This document shows positions 8,441 to 16,271 of a stretch of DNA of 64,000 nucleotides, in pieces. The DNA comes from Palsa-295 sp963781105 (lineage in GTDB: Bacteria > Acidobacteriota > Terriglobia > Acidiferrales > UBA7541). The position numbers and the translations under genes were made by a program. A model generated the notes under the pieces. That model did not search any database, had not been told where the DNA came from, and worked only from the letters and a program-made list of their open reading frames with translations. The stretch is taken from the NCBI GenBank assembly GCA_963781105.1, contig CAWAED010000013.1, positions 1 through 64,000 of the forward strand. The letters run 5' to 3'. Every line of letters begins with the position of its first letter. Within the stretch, counting starts at the first letter, position 1.

Positions 8441-9064
8441 CTAATACTTGCGAAGAACGCCGACAACTCTTCCCTGAATCTTCACATCCGCGCCCTGCAC
8501 CACAATCGGAGACATTGCCGAATTGGCCGGTTGCAAACGCACTTTGCCGCCCGGCTCGCGATAGAATCTTTTCACTGTGGCGTCGTCCTCGCCTACCAAC
8601 GCGACCACGATCTCGCCCGGATTCGCTACTTGCGTCTGCTCCACCACGATGTAGTCGCCATCCAAAATATGATCCTCGCGCATCGATTCGCCTTTCACTT
8701 GCAGCACGAATGTGCCCTGCCCGCGCGCGAAATCCGCCAGCGAAATCGTCTCGTTCTGTTCCACGGCTTCCAGCGGATGTCCTGCGGCAATCCGCCCAGC
8801 CAACGGAAGCTCCACCACGTGGCGGTCCAGCACCTGCTCGCGAATCGGCTTCGGCAGCTGAACCACTTCAATGGACCGGCTCTGGTTATATCCGCGGCGA
8901 ATAAACCCCTTCTTCTCCAGCGTCGAGAGATGCTTGTGCACCGTGGCCAGCGAAGTGAGCTTCAGCGCGTGTGCAATTTCCTCAAAACTCGGTGAATAGC
9001 CGTTCTTGTTGAGAAATCCCACCAGGTAATTCAGGACTTCTTTCTGTCTCTTCGTGAGCGCCAT
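8441..9064 (-). CDS. lexA: LexA repressor (S24 autopeptidase)
   Basis: LexA represses the SOS regulon and cleaves itself when RecA filaments form on single-stranded DNA. The N-terminal winged helix spans residues 1-65 (KRQKEVLNYLVGFLNKNGYSPSFEEIA, then the TVHKHLSTLEKKGFI recognition region). The cleavage bond is Ala94-Gly95, and the catalytic Ser127 (in KGESM) and Lys165 (in ATVKRFYRE) are present. At 207 residues the protein is complete. A promoter and a candidate operator lie upstream, and a DinB-like gene follows within 23 bp. Confidence 0.97.
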   Translation of the reverse strand: MALTKRQKEVLNYLVGFLNKNGYSPSFEEIAHALKLTSLATVHKHLSTLEKKGFIRRGYNQSRSIEVVQLPKPIREQVLDRHVVELPLAGRIAAGHPLEAVEQNETISLADFARGQGTFVLQVKGESMREDHILDGDYIVVEQTQVANPGEIVVALVGEDDATVKRFYREPGGKVRLQPANSAMSPIVVQGADVKIQGRVVGVLRKY

Positions 9065-9097
9065 TTCACACCCCTCGGACCCAAGTTTGAAGGCCGG

Positions 9098-9126
9098 AGT
9101 ATGGGCGAATTAAAAGCGAAAGTCAA
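9098..9126 (-). promoter_or_regulatory. predicted lexA promoter
   Basis: TTGACT (9121-9126) and CATACT (9098-9103) on the minus strand are separated by 17 bases, 34 bp upstream of the lexA ATG. The spacer is filled exactly by the candidate SOS motif. Confidence 0.65.
9104..9120 (-). promoter_or_regulatory. candidate LexA operator at lexA
   Basis: On the minus strand the 17 bases TTCGCTTTTAATTCGCC form a direct repeat TTCGC-N6-TTCGC with an 11-bp period, lying between the -35 and -10 boxes. The same motif occurs before recA (14 of 17 identical) and before the helicase gene at 32527 (13 of 17). Confidence 0.6.
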
Positions 9127-9199
9127 TGGTACTTACGGACAGGCTGGCCTTTTTCAGTAGGCTACCCGCCCCCGACGCGCGCCGGAAGGCGGCAATGCG

Positions 9200-10051
9200 C
9201 TACTGGGCGACGGGTGCTGGGTCCTTCGGACGTCGCTTACCCGAGGGGTTCTTAGTCTTGCGCGCCGGCAGGCTGCTCAGAGCTTCGCGCAGTGCTTCCA
9301 ACTCATTCCGCGTCGCTTCCAACAGCGCGCTCACTCGTTCCGCGTTCTGCTCCACTATGTACCGCATCGCGGCATCCAGTTCCTGCCGCATCGCCGCCGA
9401 TTGTTCCGTCAGAGCTTCGGCAGCCGCGAATCGAGCAGCTTCTTGTATCGCGGCGAGTTGTGCTTCCCGCGAGTCCTCGCTCACTGCTCGCGCGCGGGCC
9501 TTGCTCTTTTCGAGCGCGGTCATCATTTCCACCGTGCAATCCAGGACCACCTCGTCCGCCACCGCCAATTGCGCGGCCAAACCCCGACTCCTATCCGCCA
9601 CAGGCGGCGCTGCAACGGCGGCAATCGCGGCTTCCGAAGGCTGCGCCTTCTCTGCCACTGTCGTCTCTTCCTCGCCGGGGTAAGGGAACCAATCCGACGG
9701 CGGCCACGGGATTCCCCAAACGTTTCCAGGAACCTCAAACGCCAACGCTACGTGGTAGACCTCCCGATATGTCTTCGGCCGTTGCACCCACACTACACGA
9801 GCCTTCACCACTCGTGGCGGTCTTGGCGGCTCCAAGCGGCGGACTTCCACGCTGACGATCGAACCCTTGGGCGCGTAATGCGTGGACTGGTATTTACATC
9901 CGTAGCAGTCAATCATCACCGTTAGTGTGGATTCATGGAAGGGCTGCCCGAGCGCATCTGTCCCGTTAATCTTGATTGGTACGGATTTCGCGAGCCGGGT
10001 GCTGCGTCGCTTCTCCGCGCCGGGTTCCTTTGATCGAGGGGAATCGCTCAC
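9200..10051 (-). CDS. PilZ-like domain protein with coiled-coil C-terminus
   Basis: Residues ~15-120 look like a PilZ-type beta-barrel: RRSTRLAKSVPIKING at the front (an Arg-rich start as in PilZ), then SVEVRRLEPPRPPRVVKARVVWV and VYHVALAFEVPGNVWGI. The exact c-di-GMP motif RxxxR...D/NxSxxG is not clean, so nucleotide binding is uncertain. Residues ~190-265 are Ala/Glu/Arg-rich and helical, probably a coiled coil, ending in a basic tail. There is no signal peptide or membrane segment. It lies upstream of lexA on the same strand but is separated from it by the lexA promoter. Confidence 0.65.
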   Translation of the reverse strand: MSDSPRSKEPGAEKRRSTRLAKSVPIKINGTDALGQPFHESTLTVMIDCYGCKYQSTHYAPKGSIVSVEVRRLEPPRPPRVVKARVVWVQRPKTYREVYHVALAFEVPGNVWGIPWPPSDWFPYPGEEETTVAEKAQPSEAAIAAVAAPPVADRSRGLAAQLAVADEVVLDCTVEMMTALEKSKARARAVSEDSREAQLAAIQEAARFAAAEALTEQSAAMRQELDAAMRYIVEQNAERVSALLEATRNELEALREALSSLPARKTKNPSGKRRPKDPAPVAQ

Positions 10052-10262
10052 TGCCCTGCTCCGGGGGAAACTCCAAGGTTAGCACCGCAAAGCTGTTCGT
10101 TCCGGCGCACCTCGAATGCGCGGTGCGAAAAGGTAAAGGCGGGCGGTTAGCTAAAGCTGGGAATTCATGCACTGGCGGGCTTCGCAGTGATAGCCACTCG
10201 GGACGCCAATGACAGCTGCCCAAGAAACGACTCCGCCTCCGGCGACCTTACGCTGACCAAAA

Positions 10263-11009
10263 TCAGCGCGCTTTCGCCAGAATTCCACGCCTTCGCCGGA
10301 AGTACAACAGAAGCAGCACTAGCGCAGCGACCACCACCAGCGCAATCGTCACGATCAACACCGTCTTCCCGTGCGCCAGGATCACCCTGAAAATCTTCCG
10401 GCCATAAGCCGCGCCCAGATAAGCCAGAATGCAGTACCGCGCCAAGCGCCCTGCCGACATCGCCGCCAGGAATTTTTTAGGAGAATATTGCAGCGCGCCC
10501 GCCGCGATTACGAATGGCACCATCGGCATCGGCGGCGGCAACAATGCCGGTATCACGATCGCCCCAAAGCCAAAACGCTCGAATGCTTTAGTAACCCTCT
10601 TCATGATGCGCGGCGAGACTTTATCTTTCAGTGCCTTTTCACCGCCATTGCGCGCGATGCGGTACGTGAGATACGCCCCGATCACGGAACCCACAGTCGC
10701 CATTACCGCGTAATAGGGCCACCATTCCCGGTCGTGCCCCGCCAGTACAATCGTCATCGCATCCATGCTGCCCGGTACCGGTATCACCGAGCTGTCAATC
10801 AACCCCAGCAGAATTAATCCAGGACCGCCCAGTGTGAAAAGCCAATGCCGTACTGCGTGCACCTTCGAGGGCTCTGCGAGCACGAATTTGGCGAACCCAA
10901 CTCTCAACGTGGCCCCCGTGGACTCTGCCCACTTCATTCGACGCTCGCGGCCAATTCGCGGTTCCGGCATAGAGTCGAAAACGACACATTGTACCCACGC
11001 ATCGCGCAA
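10263..11009 (-). CDS. DedA/VTT-domain (YqaA-like) inner membrane protein
   Basis: This is a multi-pass membrane protein of the SNARE-associated/VTT group. Hydrophobic segments are visible around residues 57-80 (FTLGGPGLILLGLIDSSVIPVPG), 100-120, 150-172 (IVIPALLPPPMPMVPFVIAAG), 190-205 and 215-238. The re-entrant-loop motif with Pro-Gly after the first segment and the later FGFGAIVIPALLPPPMP segment fit the family, whose members act in lipid or ion homeostasis. A basic tail RRRRG ends the protein. The true start may be the Met at residue 25. The gene is divergent from korA. Confidence 0.85.
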   Translation of the reverse strand: MRDAWVQCVVFDSMPEPRIGRERRMKWAESTGATLRVGFAKFVLAEPSKVHAVRHWLFTLGGPGLILLGLIDSSVIPVPGSMDAMTIVLAGHDREWWPYYAVMATVGSVIGAYLTYRIARNGGEKALKDKVSPRIMKRVTKAFERFGFGAIVIPALLPPPMPMVPFVIAAGALQYSPKKFLAAMSAGRLARYCILAYLGAAYGRKIFRVILAHGKTVLIVTIALVVVAALVLLLLYFRRRRGILAKAR

Positions 11010-11329
11010 ATTGCTGCACGGTGTGCTAGCCTATAACTGAGTTATGCGGGAAGAAGAAAAGCCGGGCGCAAGCCAGCGTCGCGCTCCTCGGCACGGCGAA
11101 TCACTCGGTGTTGCGTTCCCTTCGGCAGTCAGGCATCGCGCTCAAGTCAACCCATCTGTTGTGGTTACTTCCGTTTCCAACGCTTGCATCTCCCATGCCC
11201 ATGTTGGCTCGCAGTGTGCTAGCCTTTCGCTGAATAGAAATCAGATCATGCACGTCAAAGAGGTAGGGGCTGACGCAATCCAGCCCGTCGCGGTTCTCTG
11301 CTAATCTTGAATCGAGGTCTTGAATCGCC
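11010..11329. other. intergenic region between the DedA gene and korA
   Basis: This 320-bp divergent intergenic region holds no convincing gene. A 12-bp exact direct repeat, GTGTGCTAGCCT, occurs at 11021-11032 and again at 11214-11225. Each copy could be part of a promoter. An 86-codon frame at 11044-11304 lacks protein-like composition and was not accepted. Confidence 0.5.
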
Positions 11330-13183
11330 ATGTCCAGCACATTCGTCGAAATCTCAGGCCGCAAAAAAGAAACGATAGACAAGGCCGTCATTCGCTTCTG
11401 TGGTGACTCTGGCGACGGCATGCAGATCACCGGCAGCCAGTTCACCAACACCGTGGCGCTGTACGGGAATGACTTGGCGACGTTGCCCGACTTCCCCGCG
11501 GAAATTCGCGCCCCTGCCGGCACGCTGCCCGGCGTCAGCGGATTCCAGGTTCACTTTTCTTCCAGTGACGTCTACACCCCAGGCGATTCCGTGGACGCGC
11601 TCATCGCCATGAATCCCGCCGCGCTGAAAATGAACCTGCCGGACCTGAAAACCAATGGCATTCTGATCGTCAATCTCGATAGCTTCAAGGAAAACGATCT
11701 GCGCAAGGCGCAGCTCGCGCAGAACCCGCTAGAAGATCATTCGCTCGACGGCTACCGCCTGTTTGCGGTTGAGCTGACCAAGCTCACCCGCGCTTCGCTC
11801 AAGGAACTGGGACTCGACGCCAAGAGCATGGATCGCTGCAAGAATTTCTTCGCTCTGGGCATGTGCTACTGGCTCTATAACCGCTCCATGCAGCCCACGC
11901 TTCGCTGGCTTGAAGACAAATTCAAGAACAAGCCGCAACTGGTGCAAGCCAACAAGCTCGCCATGCAAGCCGGCTACAGTTACTGCGAAGCGACGGAAGC
12001 ATTTCAGATCAGCTACGAAATTCCACCGGCGAAGCTGCAGCCCGGCGTTTATCGCAATATCAGCGGCAACGCCGCTTTGGCTCTCGGATTTGTGGCCGCC
12101 TCCCAGCAGTCAGGCCTGACACTTTTCCTGGGTTCGTATCCCATCACGCCGGCCTCTGACATCCTGCACGAGCTTTCCATGTACAAGGATTTCGGCGTCA
12201 CTACGTTTCAAGCCGAAGACGAAATCGCCGCCATCACTTCTGCAATCGGCGCCTCCTACGCCGGCGCTCTGGCCATCACCTCCACCTCCGGACCAGGCAT
12301 GGCTCTGAAAACCGAAGCCCTGGGCCTCGCCGTTATGGTCGAATTGCCGCTGGTGATCTGCGACATTCAACGCGGCGGTCCATCCACCGGGCTTCCCACG
12401 AAGACCGAACAGGCCGACTTGTTGCAGGCTCTCTTCGGACGCAATTCCGAAGCTCCCATTCCGGTGCTCGCTCCCTCGACTCCCGGCGATTGTTTCTGGA
12501 TCGCGCTCGAAGCCAGCCGCATCGCAATAAAGTATATGGTGCCTGTCATCATCCTCTCCGATGGCTACCTCGCGAATGGCTCTGAGCCGTGGAAAGTCCC
12601 AACGGTCGAAGATCTCCCGGCGATTCCCGTACACTTTGAAACCAACCCGGAAGGCTTCCAACCCTACAAACGCGATCCCGAAACTCTCGCGCGCCCGTGG
12701 GCCATTCCGGGAACGCCGGGCCTAGAGCACCGCGTCGGCGGCATTGAAAAGCAGGACGTAACCGGCAACGTCAACTACGAACCACTCAATCACGAGCACA
12801 TGGTTCGCACGCGCGCGGAAAAGGTCGAAGGCATTGCGCTGGATATTCCCGAGGCAGTTCCGGAAGGCGATCCCTCCGGCGATCTGCTGATCGTCGCCTG
12901 GGGTTCGACTCACGGCCCTGTCACCGCCGCCATGAAAACAATGCGCGCCAAAGGCCATCGCATTGGCCACGTCCATCTGCGGTACCTGAATCCGCTGCCG
13001 AAGAATCTCGGTGATCTGCTGAAGCGCTACAAAAAAGTCCTGGTCCCCGAAATGAACATGGGCCAGCTCGTGATGCTATTGCGCGCAAAATTCCTGGTGG
13101 ACGCGCAAAGCTACGGCAAAATCCAGGGCAAGCCATTCAAGCAATCGGAAATCGAAGCGAAGATCGAAGAATTGCTCGATTAG
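11330..13183 (+). CDS. korA: 2-oxoacid:ferredoxin oxidoreductase, fused gamma-alpha subunit
   Basis: The product is part of 2-oxoglutarate-type ferredoxin oxidoreductase, which interconverts a 2-oxoacid plus CoA and an acyl-CoA plus CO2 with reduced ferredoxin. Residues ~1-200 are the gamma domain (AVIRFCGDSGDGMQITGSQF, PAEIRAPAGTLPGVSGFQVHF); residues ~230-617 are the alpha domain (GSYPITPASDILHEL, FQAEDEIAAITSAIGASYAG, STSGPGMALKTEALGLAVM). This gamma-alpha fusion of ~620 residues is a usual architecture of the KorA family. It is followed by korB after 76 bp. The substrate (2-oxoglutarate or another oxoacid) is inferred from the family. Confidence 0.93.
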   Translation: MSSTFVEISGRKKETIDKAVIRFCGDSGDGMQITGSQFTNTVALYGNDLATLPDFPAEIRAPAGTLPGVSGFQVHFSSSDVYTPGDSVDALIAMNPAALKMNLPDLKTNGILIVNLDSFKENDLRKAQLAQNPLEDHSLDGYRLFAVELTKLTRASLKELGLDAKSMDRCKNFFALGMCYWLYNRSMQPTLRWLEDKFKNKPQLVQANKLAMQAGYSYCEATEAFQISYEIPPAKLQPGVYRNISGNAALALGFVAASQQSGLTLFLGSYPITPASDILHELSMYKDFGVTTFQAEDEIAAITSAIGASYAGALAITSTSGPGMALKTEALGLAVMVELPLVICDIQRGGPSTGLPTKTEQADLLQALFGRNSEAPIPVLAPSTPGDCFWIALEASRIAIKYMVPVIILSDGYLANGSEPWKVPTVEDLPAIPVHFETNPEGFQPYKRDPETLARPWAIPGTPGLEHRVGGIEKQDVTGNVNYEPLNHEHMVRTRAEKVEGIALDIPEAVPEGDPSGDLLIVAWGSTHGPVTAAMKTMRAKGHRIGHVHLRYLNPLPKNLGDLLKRYKKVLVPEMNMGQLVMLLRAKFLVDAQSYGKIQGKPFKQSEIEAKIEELLD

Positions 13184-13212
13184 CCCCGGTTCTTAGCAGT
13201 TGCATTTGTAGC

Positions 13213-13230
13213 GGCGGTCTTCAGACCGCC
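13213..13230. repeat. palindromic repeat between korA and korB
   Basis: GGCGGTCT and AGACCGCC form a perfect 8-bp inverted repeat with a 2-base centre, flanked by TGTAGC on the left. It lies between the korA stop and the korB ribosome-binding site. The sequence type resembles small dispersed repeats of acidobacterial genomes (from recall). Confidence 0.6.
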
Positions 13231-13259
13231 AGCCTTTGAATTTTTTGAGGTGATCGAAA

Positions 13260-14288
13260 ATGACCACGGCCGCACCGCCCGTCTACACCAAGAAAGACTT
13301 CCAAACTGACCAGGAAATCCGCTGGTGCCCCGGCTGCGGAGACTACGCCATCCTCTCCGCCGTGCAGATGGTTTTCGCCGAACTCGGCATCCCACGCGAA
13401 AAATTCGTCTTCATCTCGGGCATCGGCTGCTCCAGCCGCTTCCCGTATTACATGAACACATTCGGCTTCCACACAATCCATGGCCGCGCTCCTGCGGTCG
13501 CCACCGGTATCAAATTGGTTCGACCTGACCTCGACGTCTGGGTCGCCACCGGCGATGGCGATTCTCTTTCCATCGGCGGCAATCACACCATCCACATGCT
13601 CCGCCGCAACGTCGGCTTGAAAGTCCTGATGTTCAACAACAAAATTTACGGCCTCACCAAAGGCCAATACTCTCCGACCTCTGAAATCGGAAAGAAAACC
13701 AAGTCCACGCCCTTCGGCACCACCGACCGCCCGTTCAACCCCATTTCGCTCGCGATCGGTTCGGAAGCGACTTTCGTAGCGCGTTCGGTGGACGTCTTCC
13801 AACAGCACCTGAAGGAAACCCTGCGGAAAGCGGCGGCACATCAAGGTGCGGCCTACGTCGAGATTTTGCAGAACTGCAATATCTTCAATGACCTCGCGTG
13901 GGAGAACATCACCGAAAAGGACGCGCGCAGCGAGCATGTCGTTCAACTCGAACACGGCAAGCCTTTGATTTTTGGCAAGAAACGCGACAAGGGCATCCGC
14001 ATGAACGGATTCGATCTGGAAGTCGTCGAACTCGGCAACGGCATCACCGAAAAAGATCTGCTCGTGCATGACGAACAACATCCGCGCGCCGCCTACGCTT
14101 TCCTCCTCGCGCACATGGAACATCGCGAGGGGTTCCCCGTTCCCATCGGCGTACTGCGCGCCTGGAACAATGTGCCGCGTTACGAAGACCTGATCACGCA
14201 GCAGATCCGCGACGTCCAAGCCAAAAAAGGCAAAGGCGATCTGGCCAAGCTTCTCCGCGCCGGCGACACCTGGGAATTGAAAGCGTAA
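13260..14288 (+). CDS. korB: 2-oxoacid:ferredoxin oxidoreductase, beta subunit
   Basis: The beta subunit binds thiamine diphosphate. The N-terminal Cys motif RWCPGCGDYAIL and the GIGCSSRFPYYMNTFGFHTIHGRAP region are typical, and the ThDP/Mg motif is GDGDSLSIGGNH followed by MFNNKIYGLTKGQ. The 342 residues match the KorB family. A ribosome-binding sequence GAGGTG lies 7 bases before the ATG. It probably shares a transcript with korA despite the palindromic repeat between them. Confidence 0.94.
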   Translation: MTTAAPPVYTKKDFQTDQEIRWCPGCGDYAILSAVQMVFAELGIPREKFVFISGIGCSSRFPYYMNTFGFHTIHGRAPAVATGIKLVRPDLDVWVATGDGDSLSIGGNHTIHMLRRNVGLKVLMFNNKIYGLTKGQYSPTSEIGKKTKSTPFGTTDRPFNPISLAIGSEATFVARSVDVFQQHLKETLRKAAAHQGAAYVEILQNCNIFNDLAWENITEKDARSEHVVQLEHGKPLIFGKKRDKGIRMNGFDLEVVELGNGITEKDLLVHDEQHPRAAYAFLLAHMEHREGFPVPIGVLRAWNNVPRYEDLITQQIRDVQAKKGKGDLAKLLRAGDTWELKA

Positions 14289-14298
14289 CAAAGGCAAG

Positions 14299-14321
14299 TA
14301 GCGCCGGCGTCTCGCGGGCCT
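14299..14321. repeat. short dispersed repeat, copy 2 (GTAGCGCCGGCGTC type)
   Basis: This is the second copy of the sequence seen at 3991-4016, identical over the first 14 bases and similar beyond. It lies 10 bp after the korB stop codon. Confidence 0.5.
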
Positions 14322-14372
14322 CCTTGCCTTCTGCAGCCGTCGTATCCCTCTGACCCATGGGGCGAGGCACAG

Positions 14373-15506
14373 TTATTTTCGCCGCCGCTCCTTCTTTCCA
14401 GTCGGATCCACCGGCAGCGAAGCCGTCTTCCAATCCACGCCCTTCGGAACTTGTCCCACGCCCGCTACGTACAGCGCGCCTTCCGTCACTCCATCAATCC
14501 CCAGATCGCGATCAATCTTGGAATCCGCGAGCGCCATCGTGCAGAACGGCGCAAGCCCCAGCCACGTCGCAGTGAGACAAAACGTCTGGCACAAATGCCC
14601 GCACTCCGCCAGCACTACCCGATATGCGCGCGGAAATCGGTACTTCCATTGCGTCCGCGTGAACACCGCGGTCATCACCACGAACGCGCAAGCGTCCGAA
14701 AACCATCTCTGCCCCATTAAATAATCCGACATTCTGTCGCGCGTAATCCCTCGCCGCAACAATTCCAGCCGGTGCCGGCTCGCATCGTAGTGATATATGC
14801 CGGGAGCAATTCCCTCCACGTCCCGCGCCATCAAGTACGCCTCGATCGGATGCAATGCTCCGCCCGAAGGAGACGTCTTCACCGCGAACCGCCCCAGCGG
14901 AGGCACCGCTACCCACTCGCGTACTCCAAACGTCAGTCCCAGTAGCGTGCTCAGGTCCGCGAACGATAGTTGCCCGACCGCGAATCTTCGCCACGTTCTG
15001 CGCGACGTAAGCACTCGCGGGAACTCACCGCTCTCGCTTGCCGGAAGCAAACGGATCTTCTTCGCTCGCGGATAGCGCTTCACCGGGACCGGCATGGCCT
15101 TCTCGTGCGTCAACCCTTCCATATAATGCCCGATGCGTACGAGGTCCGCTTCGAACGGCAAATCGCGTCCGGTGAAATGAAAGAAGCCCGCGGCAGGATT
15201 CCAATCCGACCACGCGGCCATGGCGCGTTCCGCAGGCTGCTCTTTGCGGTCGGAGCGTTGCAACAGCGAATGGCGCACCAGGCCCTGAATTGCAGTGCGC
15301 AAGGAGGACGGCGAATACTGCGGAAAGTGCTCGAAGATCGCCGCGGAAGTACGCCAGCCGCTCAGGTGATTTAGCAATTCGGTTGTAATGGGGGCGGCAG
15401 CGGTCCGTTTGCCAAGCGCGTAATTCTCGAATACCAGGTTCCCGGCTTCCCAATAACAAACTAAGAAGGGAGACCGCCGGAAAGACACATGTTTCGACTT
15501 AAGCAT
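14373..15506 (-). CDS. SagB/ThcOx-type dehydrogenase (nitroreductase fold)
   Basis: SagB-type enzymes are FMN-dependent oxidases; in azoline peptide clusters they oxidise azolines to azoles. Residues ~165-360 carry the family blocks: RRTWRRFAVGQLSFADLSTLLG, KTSPSGGALHPIEAYL, GIAPGIYHYD and RVVLAECGHLCQTFCLTATWLGLAPFC. Residues 1-110 form an extra N-terminal domain that may bind a peptide-like partner. No YcaO cyclodehydratase or precursor peptide is visible nearby, so the gene is stand-alone here. The role is unknown; the fold call is firm. Confidence 0.85.
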   Translation of the reverse strand: MLKSKHVSFRRSPFLVCYWEAGNLVFENYALGKRTAAAPITTELLNHLSGWRTSAAIFEHFPQYSPSSLRTAIQGLVRHSLLQRSDRKEQPAERAMAAWSDWNPAAGFFHFTGRDLPFEADLVRIGHYMEGLTHEKAMPVPVKRYPRAKKIRLLPASESGEFPRVLTSRRTWRRFAVGQLSFADLSTLLGLTFGVREWVAVPPLGRFAVKTSPSGGALHPIEAYLMARDVEGIAPGIYHYDASRHRLELLRRGITRDRMSDYLMGQRWFSDACAFVVMTAVFTRTQWKYRFPRAYRVVLAECGHLCQTFCLTATWLGLAPFCTMALADSKIDRDLGIDGVTEGALYVAGVGQVPKGVDWKTASLPVDPTGKKERRRK

Positions 15507-15571
15507 GCGAAGTGATTAGGTTCATTAGCTCGCAGGCGCTACACCAACATACCGCACTCTGTCCGCGGGCT

Positions 15572-15799
15572 TTACTTGGCCTTCGTCGCGAACCACTGCC
15601 CAAACAGTGGTCGAGTGCGTATTGGCACTGGCGGGCAAATCACTCGTATCAGGTGGTAGGATTTTTCTAGCGCACGCAAGTTCAGGTCGATCTTCTTCTG
15701 GTCGGCTTTGCTGACCTTGGGGCGCAAGGACCGCAGCCTCTTTTCCGCCCTGCGAATTGCCTCGGCAACGGGGTGCAACGAAAAACCGATCTTGGCCAT
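15572..15799 (-). CDS. small conserved protein, tandem paralogue A
   Basis: This 75-residue, strongly basic, helical protein has no recognised family. It aligns end to end with the neighbouring product at 15882-16100: both start MAKI, share LR(S) and the segment DQKKIDLNLR(A/G)LEK, then a Cys-Pro-Pro stretch and a Phe-Gly-Q motif near the C-terminus. The pattern of hydrophobic residues in the first 50 positions suggests a helical hairpin. A good ribosome-binding site (GGAGGA) precedes the ATG. The duplication argues that both are real genes. Confidence 0.7.
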   Translation of the reverse strand: MAKIGFSLHPVAEAIRRAEKRLRSLRPKVSKADQKKIDLNLRALEKSYHLIRVICPPVPIRTRPLFGQWFATKAK

Positions 15800-15881
15800 G
15801 GAGTCCTCCTTCCGCGCACTTCAGTTCCAGCCGGCGGGGAACAAACATCCCTCTCTTGGCAGTTCGGCACGGCGGCCGGGG

Positions 15882-16100
15882 TTATTTCGATTTCGGCTTA
15901 GTCGTGAACGTTTGTCCGAACAGGGTCGGCGGCCTGCAGAAATGCTTGATGACGCCGTGGCATTTCTCCAGGCCCCGCAAATTCAGATCGATCTTCTTCT
16001 GATCTTCCTTCGTGACTTTCGCGCGGACCGAACGCAGTTTCTTCTCAGCCTTTGCTATTTCTTTCGCGACACCTTTGAGCGTGAAACTGATCTTGGCCAT
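15882..16100 (-). CDS. small conserved protein, tandem paralogue B
   Basis: This 72-residue relative of the downstream small gene has the same start (MAKI) and the shared core DQKKIDLNLRGLEK. The ATG at 16100 was preferred over an upstream one at 16127 because a strong ribosome-binding sequence (GGAGGAAGG) lies 5 bases before it and the paralogues then start at the same residue. It carries two Cys (in EKCHG and HFCRP) against one in the partner. Function is unknown. The pair sits between a SagB-type gene and a Ser/Thr kinase gene, all on the minus strand. Confidence 0.7.
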   Translation of the reverse strand: MAKISFTLKGVAKEIAKAEKKLRSVRAKVTKEDQKKIDLNLRGLEKCHGVIKHFCRPPTLFGQTFTTKPKSK

Positions 16101-16271
16101 ACTGTCCTTCCTCCCCATCCGGCGCACCGCAATTTGGTTTTGTTGGAATGAGCGGCCTTCTCAGTGCAGTGCGTGAGGACCGGCGTGAGTGTAGTTGACG
16201 CTTAACACAGCGTCAAGAAAGATTGCTTGCCCTCAGCTGTAACCGCCTCGTCAATCCGACGCTCACTCGGA

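Noticed and set aside
11044..11304. 86-codon frame between the DedA gene and korA
   Set aside because: No family, no hydrophobic or helical pattern, and it fills an expected promoter region.
13221..14297. Open frame of 358 codons on the minus strand
   Set aside because: It is antisense to korB, which has all expected motifs; GC-rich codon use leaves the opposite strand open.
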